From the NCBI GenBank assembly GCA_021205455.1, contig JAJPXL010000025.1:1-33836 (forward strand): 33,836 bases of DNA, read 5' to 3'. This DNA is from Clostridiales bacterium. GTDB taxonomy: Bacteria > Bacillota > Clostridia > Oscillospirales > Oscillospiraceae. Positions 1 to 6,600 of the stretch are shown piece by piece (position 1 is the first letter of the stretch; every line of letters begins with the position of its first letter). Under the pieces are notes generated by a model. It saw only the letters and a program-made list of their open reading frames with translations. It had not been told where the DNA came from and did not search any database. Both the position numbers and the translations under genes were made by a program.

Positions 1-2
1 GG

Positions 3-314
3 AACCAGGGCCATATGCCCCGCTGTGAGAAGTGCGGCGCGCCGCTGATGCCGACCGCCTTCTGCAGAGACAACAAGGCCGGCAGCGATGTCTCGCGGGA
101 AAGTATGCGGAAGGCCGCAGACATGATCGCTCAGGCGGATCTGGTGCTGGTCATTGGCACCACTGGCTTCCGCAGCGAGGAATATCTAAGCCGGATGAAG
201 GCCGGGACGAAGCTGGTGCAGATCAACCCGTCTGAGACGCAGTTTGACGGCATTGCCGCCCTGAACATTCGGGCGGACGCCGCAGAGGCCCTCGATGCTG
301 TCTTGAACGGATAG
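3..314 (+). CDS. Sirtuin-family protein, C-terminal part (5' end outside window)
   Basis: The reading frame is already open at base 3, so the gene starts outside the window and the Met at base 15 is internal. What remains is the second zinc-binding Cys pair (PRCEKCG) followed by the closing Rossmann half of a sirtuin: an ADLVLVIGTTG strand-turn, then KLVQINPSETQFD and an ALNIRADAAEAL helix. These align with the same segments in the sirtuins at 354 and 2075 (LILTIGTRG/VQINPGHTGFD and LILIIGANG/IQINPGETNFD), so this is the first of three paralogues. The NAD-binding GAG motif and the catalytic position are not visible, so activity cannot be judged. The stop lies 39 bases before the next sirtuin start, on the same strand, which suggests one operon. 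Family assignment is confident; the function as an ADP-ribosyl transferase rather than a deacylase is inferred from the paralogues. Confidence 0.85.
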   Translation, partial: NQGHMPRCEKCGAPLMPTAFCRDNKAGSDVSRESMRKAADMIAQADLVLVIGTTGFRSEEYLSRMKAGTKLVQINPSETQFDGIAALNIRADAAEALDAVLNG

Positions 315-353
315 GACGGGATGCTTATGAAATTTTCCAGAGGAGGCCTGGGT

Positions 354-1055
354 GTGGACAAGATTCAACAGTTAGCCGACTACATTGACCAATGCCACGC
401 TGCGGTGGCCATCACCGGCGCAGGGATTTCCGTTGCCGGCGGAGGGGTCACCTATGGGCAGATGCGCCTCTCCCGCCGCGGCCTTGGCGGCAGGCGGGGC
501 TCTGACGAAAGCTCCTTTTTGCCTACCTACCTGGAGACGATGTTCTCTTATGAGCCGAGCTTTGCCCACTATGCGCTGCGGGATTTGGAGGCCGAGGGGA
601 AGCTCATCGGAATCATCACGACCAATGTGGACTGTATGCACACGATAGCGGGGTCAAAAAACGTCGCAGAGATTCAGGGCAGCCTTCAGGTCAACTGCTG
701 CTCCCAATGCGGCCGCCACTATGACGGCTACGAGATTTGGAAGCAGGAGGAGCTGCCACGGTGCACAGCCTGCGGTGGGTCGATCCTTCCCTGGCCGCTC
801 TACAGTCACATCGGGCTTTGGGATGATGACGTGAAAAAGGCCAGAGCATGGATGGCGAAAGCCGACCTGATTCTCACCATCGGGACCCGAGGCAACTATG
901 GCGATGTCTACTGGGGCTATCGGCGGAGAGATGCCGTCATCGTCCAAATCAATCCGGGGCACACCGGCTTTGACCAGGTGGCCAACCTGAACATTCGGGA
1001 GGGGTCTGACGACGTGTTCCGAAAGCTGCAAGAAAGGCGGGGCGGAAATGGCTGA
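354..1055 (+). CDS. Divergent sirtuin, likely SirTM-like ADP-ribosyltransferase (paralogue 2)
   Basis: Predicted to bind NAD and transfer ADP-ribose to a protein. From the GTG at 354 (AGGAGG at 341-346, 7-base gap) it encodes 233 residues starting VDKIQQLADY, collinear with the paralogue at 2075; an upstream ATG at 321 lacks a good ribosome site. GAGIS (22-26) is the NAD-binding loop. TTNVDCMH (89-96) corresponds to the canonical TQNIDGLH. EIQG (106-109) replaces the deacetylase ELHG, so the catalytic His is Gln108. C116/C119 and C137/C140 form the zinc ribbon, and the GIPDFR motif is absent. Loss of that motif and His-to-Gln are features known for SirTM (class M) sirtuins, which ADP-ribosylate. 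The segment after GAGIS (about 29-55) is Gly/Arg-rich and shorter than in paralogue 3, so this copy may have diverged in activity. Its stop overlaps the glycohydrolase start by 8 bases, pointing to coupled translation. Confidence 0.88.
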   Translation: MDKIQQLADYIDQCHAAVAITGAGISVAGGGVTYGQMRLSRRGLGGRRGSDESSFLPTYLETMFSYEPSFAHYALRDLEAEGKLIGIITTNVDCMHTIAGSKNVAEIQGSLQVNCCSQCGRHYDGYEIWKQEELPRCTACGGSILPWPLYSHIGLWDDDVKKARAWMAKADLILTIGTRGNYGDVYWGYRRRDAVIVQINPGHTGFDQVANLNIREGSDDVFRKLQERRGGNG

Positions 1056-2055
1056 GCAGGAAATGAACAAAGCGTTATCCGAAGAGGAACGGCTCAAGCA
1101 GATGGCGGCGCAGATGCGCGCGCGGGAATATCAGGGCCTGTCAGAAGAAGAAATTCAGGAGCGGGAACGGCAGAAGGAAATGCGCAGGAAAAAGAACATT
1201 GCAATATTGGAGGACACGCTGGCCGTCCTGGAGCAGGGCAGCTATTTGAAGGATGGGCAGGAGGTGCGCCTCCCCTTTTCACCGGAGCAGATGCGGGAGA
1301 TTCAGGTATTTTTGCCGGAGGAGCTTGCGTCGCTCCCCGCTACGGAACGGGATGGCGCATCGCCGCAGAGCGGCTCCTGTGCCTTCGGCTGCGAGAACGA
1401 GGATGCCCTTGTTCTGGCGCAGAAACAGTATCAATGCATGAAAAACGCGGGGGATCCCACGCCCAACATCCTTGTGCTGAATCTGGCCAGCGCCACCCGT
1501 CCGGGCGGCCGGACCAGAGACGGGGCCAGCGCCCAAGAGGAGGACCTCTGCCGCAGGACCTCCCTGCTGCTGTCCCTGGAAAGCGAAGGGGCGAAACGGT
1601 ATTACGACTATAACAACGCCAGAAAGACCCGCATGGGGTCTGACGGTGTAATGCTGTCCCCCAACGTGGCGGTCCTCAAGGACGCCTCGTCAGAGATGCT
1701 AGCCCAGCCCTTCCCTATCTCCGTTATGAGCTGCGCCGCGCCCATGGTGCGCATGGGGCTGGAGGGGATGTCCCAGCAGGCGTATGAAGCCATGCTCTGC
1801 AAGCGCATTCAGGGGATGCTGCTGGTGGCGGCGTCTCAGGGCTATCGCCACCTGATTCTGGGTGCCTTCGGCTGCGGCGTGTACGGGAACGATGCGGCCC
1901 TCGTATCCGACCTGTTTGCCAGGGGGATTCGGGAGTTCTCCTACGCCGGAAAAGGCAGCGGAGCGCTGTTTGACTCCATCCGGTTTGCCGTCCTCTGCCG
2001 CCCGGGGAAAGATTACAATTACAGGGAGTTTTGCCGGAATTTCTCTTGCGGCTGA
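1048..2055 (+). CDS. TIGR02452-family microbial poly(ADP-ribose) glycohydrolase (macrodomain fold)
   Basis: Predicted to hydrolyse ADP-ribose from modified targets, the eraser to the neighbouring sirtuin writers. The 335-residue protein has a charged N-terminal helix (1-50), then KKNIAILEDTLAVLEQGSY, typical of the start of the microbial PARG domain. LNLASATRPGG (144-154) is followed by the catalytic signature QEE at 163-165, with E164/E165 matching the paired glutamates of PARG enzymes. The family usually has GGG; here it is PGGR. Near the C-terminus LILGAFGCGVYGND is the macrodomain phosphate-binding loop. It sits between two sirtuin genes: 8-base overlap upstream, 19-base gap downstream. 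Sirtuin plus macrodomain-hydrolase pairing is known from the SirTM operons of staphylococci and streptococci, where the hydrolase is a smaller macrodomain protein; here it is the larger TIGR02452 type. Family is confident; the natural substrate is unknown. Confidence 0.9.
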   Translation: MAEQEMNKALSEEERLKQMAAQMRAREYQGLSEEEIQERERQKEMRRKKNIAILEDTLAVLEQGSYLKDGQEVRLPFSPEQMREIQVFLPEELASLPATERDGASPQSGSCAFGCENEDALVLAQKQYQCMKNAGDPTPNILVLNLASATRPGGRTRDGASAQEEDLCRRTSLLLSLESEGAKRYYDYNNARKTRMGSDGVMLSPNVAVLKDASSEMLAQPFPISVMSCAAPMVRMGLEGMSQQAYEAMLCKRIQGMLLVAASQGYRHLILGAFGCGVYGNDAALVSDLFARGIREFSYAGKGSGALFDSIRFAVLCRPGKDYNYREFCRNFSCG

Positions 2056-2074
2056 GGGATGAAGGAGAGCGCTG

Positions 2075-2785
2075 ATGGATATTTCCAAACAGGTGGTTCA
2101 ACTGAAGAAAGCATTAAATAGCAGTCGGTATACCATCGCCATAACCGGGGCCGGTATCTCCTTTTCCGCTGGCGGGATGAACTTTGACCACGAAAATGTG
2201 GAGGAACTTCTGCCGCTGGCATCAGAAGATGTTCTGCGAAACGAGCCGGAGAAATATTATAAGCTGTTGGACCACGCTTTCCTTCATTCCATGTTCGCGC
2301 ATGAGCCGTCCTATGCACATAAGGCGCTGAGAAGGCTGGAAATTGACGGGCTTCTCCAGGGGATTATCACCACCAATGTGGACTGTATGCATACCATAGC
2401 CGGTTCGGAAAACGTTGCAGAAATCCAGGGAAGTCTCCAAATCAACCGATGCACAAAATGCGGGAAGCATTTTGACGATTATCACATTTGGAGCCATGGA
2501 ACGATTCCCAGATGTGACGAATGCGGCGATGTCATCTGGACCTTTCCCTTTTACAGCAACGTGGGGCTCCACGAAGGAAACCTGAAGAAGGCGCGGAACT
2601 GGATCTCCAAAGCGGATCTGATTCTGATTATCGGAGCAAACGGTTCCTATGGAAACGCTTACTTCAATGCCCGAAAGCGCAGCGCAGAGATCATTCAGAT
2701 CAACCCTGGAGAGACAAACTTTGATTCCTTTGCCTCCATCAATATCCGGGCCGGCGCGGATGAGGTTTTTCGTATGATCGTATAA
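2075..2785 (+). CDS. Divergent sirtuin, likely SirTM-like ADP-ribosyltransferase (paralogue 3)
   Basis: A 236-residue sirtuin, the most complete of the three. GAGISFSAGG (25-34) is the NAD loop; the canonical GIPDFR is replaced by GGMNFDHE. TTNVDCMH (99-106) holds the conserved Asn101, and EIQG (116-119) puts Gln118 where deacetylases have the catalytic His. C126/C129 and C147/C150 form the zinc ribbon. The closing Rossmann half is ADLILIIGANG then IIQINPGETNFDSF. The ATG has AAGGAG 7 bases upstream. The DNA is visibly more AT-rich than the neighbouring genes (runs such as gagaaatattataagc), so this copy may have a different history or be less codon-adapted. It probably ADP-ribosylates a protein; deacylase activity cannot be excluded from sequence. 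A 136-base gap separates it from the adenylation gene, the only large gap in the cluster. Confidence 0.9.
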   Translation: MDISKQVVQLKKALNSSRYTIAITGAGISFSAGGMNFDHENVEELLPLASEDVLRNEPEKYYKLLDHAFLHSMFAHEPSYAHKALRRLEIDGLLQGIITTNVDCMHTIAGSENVAEIQGSLQINRCTKCGKHFDDYHIWSHGTIPRCDECGDVIWTFPFYSNVGLHEGNLKKARNWISKADLILIIGANGSYGNAYFNARKRSAEIIQINPGETNFDSFASINIRAGADEVFRMIV

Positions 2786-2861
2786 TACTGTAAGGCGGGC
2801 GCTTTTGAAATGAGCAAACGCCAGCCTTTCCCTGAACTGATCCCTACAGACAACAGGGCGG

Positions 2862-2887
2862 CGGATTTGCAGTACAAAGCAAATCCG
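2862..2887 (+). promoter_or_regulatory. Perfect 9-bp hairpin in the leader between sirtuin and adenylation genes
   Basis: CGGATTTGC (2862-2870) and GCAAATCCG (2879-2887) are perfect complements around an 8-base loop. No T-run follows, so this is not a plain terminator. It sits 35 bases before the adenylation-gene start, in the only long intergenic gap of the cluster. A TATAAT at 2781-2786 overlaps the preceding stop, but its -35 region is poor. The hairpin could be an operator or an mRNA structure setting the ratio of the two halves of the operon. Structure is seen; role is inferred. Confidence 0.4.
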
Positions 2888-2921
2888 TCGTCTGAACAAG
2901 TGGCCAAAGGAGGCCAACACT

Positions 2922-4391
2922 ATGAGCAACTCCACCATTTACGAACGCTTTGCAGAAACCGTGGTGCGCGTCCCGGAGCAGCCCGCCATTGTGGAACAGG
3001 CGCGGACCCTGACCTATGCCCAGCTTGACCGGCGCATTGACGTGATTGCGGGGAACTTCCCCACGCAGGAGCGCTTCATCGGCATCGTGGCAGACCACGG
3101 GGCGGATTTCATCGCCTCCATTTTTGCCGTGCTGAAAACCGGCGCGGCCTACGTCCCGGCGGAGCCGGATTTCCCGGAGGAGCGCATCCGCTTTATGATG
3201 AAGGAGAGCGGCGTGGGTTTCATCATCACCCAGCAGAAGTATCAGGAGAAGCTGACGGGCTTCCCTCTGCTGTTTTTAGAGGACCTAACGGAGGACCCTC
3301 CCGCGTGGGGCCCTCCCGCTTTGCCCCGTCCGGAGGCGCTGGCCTATATCCTGTATACCTCCGGCTCCACCGGCGTGCCGAAGGGCGTCTCAGTGACGAA
3401 CGCCAACGTCTGCCACTATGTTCGGGCGTTTCAGCACGAATTTCACCCCGCCGTTGGGGACGTGATGCTGCAATACTCCGTCTGCTCCTTTGACATCTTC
3501 GTGGAGGAGGTGTTTACCACCCTGCTCTCCGGTGCGGCGCTCGCTATCCCGGTCGGTCAGGCGAGGGCGGACATCACTTCCCTGATGGACTTTGTGCGGG
3601 AGAAGAACGTGACCATTCTCAGCGGGTTCCCCTACCTGCTGATGGAGCTGAACGAGCTGGAGGAGATTCCCTCCAGCCTGCGGCTGCTCATCAGCGGCGG
3701 CGATATTCTGCGGGAGAGCTATGTGAACCACCTTCTGCCCCAGGTCACGGTTTACAACACCTATGGCCCGTCTGAGACCACCGTCTGTTGCAGCTATTTC
3801 TGCTGCAACGGCCAGAAGGCGCTGGAGGACGGCACCTACCCCATTGGGAAAGCAGTGCTTGGGACAAAAATCGAACTGCTGGACGAGGATGGGAAGCCTG
3901 TCCCTGACGGTGCAGTGGGAGAACTTTGCATCTCCGGCGGCGGCGTCTCCAACGGCTATCTCGACAAGCGCAAGAATGAGATGTTCGTGACCACAGCAGA
4001 CGGGAAACGCCTCTATCGCAGCGGCGATTTGGGCTACCTCCTGCCGGACGGCAATCTGGCGTTCCTGCACCGCAAAGATTCCCAGGTGATGATCCTTGGA
4101 AAGCGGGTAGAGCCGGAGGAGGTGGAGAACGTCCTCTGCGACTGCGAGGAGGTGCAGACCGCTGTGGTCTGCCCATTCACCGACGAGCATGGCCTCTCCT
4201 ACCTGACCGCCTATGTGGTCCCAGAGGGGACAAAGTTCGTCCTGTCTGAGGTCAAGAAGAAGCTGGCCCGCTACCTGACTGCCTTTATGATACCGGAATT
4301 TTTTGTGATACTGGATCACATCCCACTGACGCCCAACGGAAAGCCGGACGTGAAGCGCCTGCCGGTGGTGCTGAAAGAGGGGGCCTGCTGA
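2922..4391 (+). CDS. Stand-alone NRPS-type adenylation enzyme, predicted to activate lysine
   Basis: An ANL-family enzyme that makes an aminoacyl-AMP. The 489-residue protein is a single adenylation domain with neither a condensation nor a carrier domain. AAAGGAGG at 2905-2912 precedes the ATG. Core motifs are in order: A3 TSGSTGVPKG (146-155), A4 FDIFVEEVF (190-198), A5 NTYGPSET (279-286), A7 YRSGD (365-369), A8 RKDSQVMILGKRVEPEE (384-400) and A10 PNGKPD with Lys474. The ten pocket residues aligned to GrsA-Phe are D191 I192 E195 S234 I257 G259 T280 V288 C289 K474, giving DIESIGTVCK. From memory the bacitracin BacB lysine code is DAESIGSVCK, an 8 of 10 match, so lysine or a similar basic amino acid is the best guess. 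No partner carrier gene is visible. The GNAT gene follows after one base, so the two are translationally linked. Confidence 0.9.
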   Translation: MSNSTIYERFAETVVRVPEQPAIVEQARTLTYAQLDRRIDVIAGNFPTQERFIGIVADHGADFIASIFAVLKTGAAYVPAEPDFPEERIRFMMKESGVGFIITQQKYQEKLTGFPLLFLEDLTEDPPAWGPPALPRPEALAYILYTSGSTGVPKGVSVTNANVCHYVRAFQHEFHPAVGDVMLQYSVCSFDIFVEEVFTTLLSGAALAIPVGQARADITSLMDFVREKNVTILSGFPYLLMELNELEEIPSSLRLLISGGDILRESYVNHLLPQVTVYNTYGPSETTVCCSYFCCNGQKALEDGTYPIGKAVLGTKIELLDEDGKPVPDGAVGELCISGGGVSNGYLDKRKNEMFVTTADGKRLYRSGDLGYLLPDGNLAFLHRKDSQVMILGKRVEPEEVENVLCDCEEVQTAVVCPFTDEHGLSYLTAYVVPEGTKFVLSEVKKKLARYLTAFMIPEFFVILDHIPLTPNGKPDVKRLPVVLKEGAC

Positions 4392-4392
4392 G

Positions 4393-4881
4393 TTGGAAAT
4401 CACGATGAGGAAAGCGGACCCTTCCGACCCGGAGACGCTGATGCGTTGGCGGGAGGTCGTTCTGCGGGAGGTGTTTTCCATCCCGGCGGAGGAACCGATG
4501 GGCGACCTTCTCGCCGCAAATCGGGCGTACTACCGCACCGCACTGGAAACGGGAGCGCATATCGCCTGCTTCGCCTGTGTGGAGGGAACAATCGTCGGCT
4601 GCGGCGGCGTCTGCCTCTATCAGGAGATGCCCTCGCCGGACAATTCCAGCGGCAAATGCGGGTACCTGATGAATATTTACACCCTTCCCGCTATGCGTCA
4701 GCGCGGCGTGGGAAGGGCGGTCGTCCAATGGCTGTTGCAGGAGGCGCAGCGCTGGGGCGCTGGCAAAATTTATCTGGAGGCGTCGGAGCAGGCGTATCCC
4801 CTGTATCGGGCGCTGGGGTTTCAGGACATGAAGGGATACCTGAAGTATCAGGGAGCATCCGTTTCTGTTGAGTTGAGGTGA
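4393..4881 (+). CDS. GNAT-family N-acetyltransferase
   Basis: Predicted acetyl- or acyl-CoA-dependent N-acyltransferase of 162 residues. The TTG at 4393 is preferred: it follows the adenylation stop by one base, a GAGGGGG lies about 9 bases upstream in the end of that gene, and MEITMRKADPSD resembles the usual first beta strand of the family. An ATG at 4405 is the alternative. The acetyl-CoA motif is NIYTLPAMRQRGVGRA (94-109), with the R/QxxGxG loop at 102-107. YPLYRALGF near the C-terminus is the family's motif B helix and turn. In this operon a free amino group on the adenylated amino acid, such as the epsilon amine of lysine, would be a natural substrate, but that is inference. The family is broad and the substrate cannot be read from sequence. 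Confidence 0.9.
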   Translation: MEITMRKADPSDPETLMRWREVVLREVFSIPAEEPMGDLLAANRAYYRTALETGAHIACFACVEGTIVGCGGVCLYQEMPSPDNSSGKCGYLMNIYTLPAMRQRGVGRAVVQWLLQEAQRWGAGKIYLEASEQAYPLYRALGFQDMKGYLKYQGASVSVELR

Positions 4882-4887
4882 GGGAAC

Positions 4888-5580
4888 ATGAAAACAGGAA
4901 AGGCAGTCACGCTGCAAGCGAATGGGAAGAAGATACAGCTCTACGGCGCATCCCAGGAGGCGCCGCTGGTGCTCTATCACGCCGTAATGGGCGAAGGGAA
5001 AGCCCTGTGGGAGGCCTGCCAAAAGTGCGACTGCCCGCCGTTTACCCTGGCGGTCATCAACGGCGTAAACTGGGACGATGAGATGACGCCCTGGCCCATC
5101 CCGCCCATCTCCAAGGGGGACACACCCTGTTCCGGCGGCGCAGACGCCTATCTGACGCAGCTGACGGGCGAGTTATTGCCCCAAATCATGGCTGCCCTCC
5201 CGTCCACGCCGACCTACTGCGCCCTGTCGGGCTACTCTCTGGCCGGACTGTTAGCCGTGTATGCGGCGTACAGGACGGACTGCTTCTCCCGCCTCGTCTC
5301 CGCGTCCGGCTCCCTGTGGTACCCAGATTTTCTTCCGTTTGTCCGGCAGAACCCCATTTCGGAGCAGGTAAAGGTGATTTATTTCTCCCTGGGGGACCAG
5401 GAAAGCCATACGAAAAATCAGTACCTTGCCCCCGTGGAGGAAAACACCCGCTTCCTGGCGCAGCATTTTTCGGAGCGCGGCATTCAAACGACCTTCCAGC
5501 TGAACCGGGGCAACCACTATCGAAACTCGACAGGGCGGACGGCCGCCGGAATCCAGTGGATGCTGCAACAGCAGGTTTAA
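4888..5580 (+). CDS. Alpha/beta hydrolase, enterochelin/trilactone-esterase type
   Basis: A 230-residue cytosolic serine hydrolase of the putative-esterase (PF00756-like) group that includes Fes, IroE and BesA siderophore esterases. The nucleophile elbow is LSGYSLAG with Ser117, the acid is probably Asp170 in FSLGDQE, and the base is His210 in NRGNHY. The SASGSLWYPDF segment (138-148) and TKNQYLAPVEENT stretch (175-187) are also typical of this group. No signal peptide is present. It starts 6 bases after the GNAT stop and is the last gene of the cluster before a terminator. Beside a peptide-type adenylation enzyme such esterases usually release or trim a product or thioester; here the target is unknown. 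Family call is firm; physiological role is inference. Confidence 0.88.
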   Translation: MKTGKAVTLQANGKKIQLYGASQEAPLVLYHAVMGEGKALWEACQKCDCPPFTLAVINGVNWDDEMTPWPIPPISKGDTPCSGGADAYLTQLTGELLPQIMAALPSTPTYCALSGYSLAGLLAVYAAYRTDCFSRLVSASGSLWYPDFLPFVRQNPISEQVKVIYFSLGDQESHTKNQYLAPVEENTRFLAQHFSERGIQTTFQLNRGNHYRNSTGRTAAGIQWMLQQQV

Positions 5581-5635
5581 CAGCAGCGTAAGCATTGGTC
5601 GATTCGTACAAACAGAAGAACCAGCCGCAAAACCT

Positions 5636-5683
5636 CCGGCAGGCCATCACAGCACTTGTGACGGCCTGCCGGTTTCCTTTTTA
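5636..5683 (+). terminator. Rho-independent terminator of the sirtuin/adenylation cluster
   Basis: CCGGCAGGCC (5636-5645) pairs perfectly with GGCCTGCCGG (5663-5672). After one mismatch, TCAC/GTGA continues the stem. The tract TTTCCTTTTT follows. It lies 55 bases after the esterase stop. On the minus strand it is followed by a shorter GGTTTT tract and may also stop the convergent HAD gene. Confidence 0.85.
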
Positions 5684-5761
5684 TTCCAAAAAGCGAATCG
5701 TAGGACGCAACGGTAATGCGGGCAATCATATCCTCTGCAAAAATTCGCGCTGACGGCAGCG

Positions 5762-6568
5762 CTATCCCTCCTCCGCGCCCCGATGCGCCTCCGCAAAGGC
5801 GGGGATGTCGCCCACGCCGTTCAGAATCAGCCGGGGACGATAGGGGAAGTTCAGGCAGTCCTCCCGGGTGGTGACGCCGGAGAGGACCAGCACCGTATCC
5901 AGGCCGGACTCAATCCCCGCCACGATGTCGGTGTCCATTCGGTCCCCGATCATGGCGGCCTCCTCAGAGTGTACCCCCAGCAGCTTCAGGCCGGTGCGCA
6001 TCATCAGGGGGTTGGGCTTGCCCATGTAGTAGGCCGTTTTCCCGGTGACCAGCTCGATGGGGGCCAGCAACGCCCGGCAGGCCGGGATAATTCCGCTCTC
6101 CGTCGGGCCGGTCAAATCATAGTTGGTGCCGATCAGCTTCGCCCCGCCGTTCACCAGGCGAATCGCCCGTGTAATCATCTCCAGATTATAGCCGCTGGCC
6201 TCGCCGACCACCACATAGTCCGGGTTCACATCGTTGTAGGTGATGCCGACATCATAGAGCGCGTTCAAAATTCCGTGCTCCCCCAGGACGTAAGCGCTGC
6301 AGCCTGGGGCCTGGCTTTTCAAGAAGTGCGCGGTGGCCAGGGCGCTGGTGTAGAAGTTGGATTCCTCCGCCTCCAGCCCCATCCGGGCCAGCTTTTGTTG
6401 CAGCTCCTTGGGGGTATACTGTCCGGAGTTGGTCAGGAACAGGAACTTTTTGTGGTTTTCCGTCAACCAGGCAAAGAATTCCTTGACCCCGGGCAGCAGG
6501 CAGTTGCCGTGATAGATGACCCCGTCCATGTCGCAGATGAAGCCCTTTTTCTTCAGTAATTCCCTCAT
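5762..6568 (-). CDS. HAD-IIA family phosphatase (NagD/AraL-like)
   Basis: A 268-residue haloacid-dehalogenase superfamily phosphatase of subclass IIA. CDMDGVIYHG (12-21) supplies the nucleophile Asp13 and general acid Asp15. FLTNSGQYTP is motif II with the Ser/Thr and the NagD-type cap boundary. GKPNP precedes motif III, and AAMIGDRMDTDI carries the Mg-binding Asp pair. Length and order fit NagD, AraL or p-nitrophenyl-phosphatase relatives, which dephosphorylate small sugar or glycolytic phosphates; the actual substrate cannot be inferred. The ATG has AAAGGA about 9 bases upstream. It lies 32 bases downstream of the YibE/F gene on the same strand, so the two are probably co-transcribed. Confidence 0.9.
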   Translation of the reverse strand: MRELLKKKGFICDMDGVIYHGNCLLPGVKEFFAWLTENHKKFLFLTNSGQYTPKELQQKLARMGLEAEESNFYTSALATAHFLKSQAPGCSAYVLGEHGILNALYDVGITYNDVNPDYVVVGEASGYNLEMITRAIRLVNGGAKLIGTNYDLTGPTESGIIPACRALLAPIELVTGKTAYYMGKPNPLMMRTGLKLLGVHSEEAAMIGDRMDTDIVAGIESGLDTVLVLSGVTTREDCLNFPYRPRLILNGVGDIPAFAEAHRGAEEG

Positions 6569-6600
6569 TCATTCATATCCTTTCTGTGTCCGCCGACTTC

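Noticed and set aside
2810..3028. Small frame in the leader before the adenylation gene, beginning MSKRQPFPEL
   Set aside because: No ribosome site, no recognised motif, and its second half only overlaps the adenylation gene out of frame; a small peptide cannot be excluded but is not supported.
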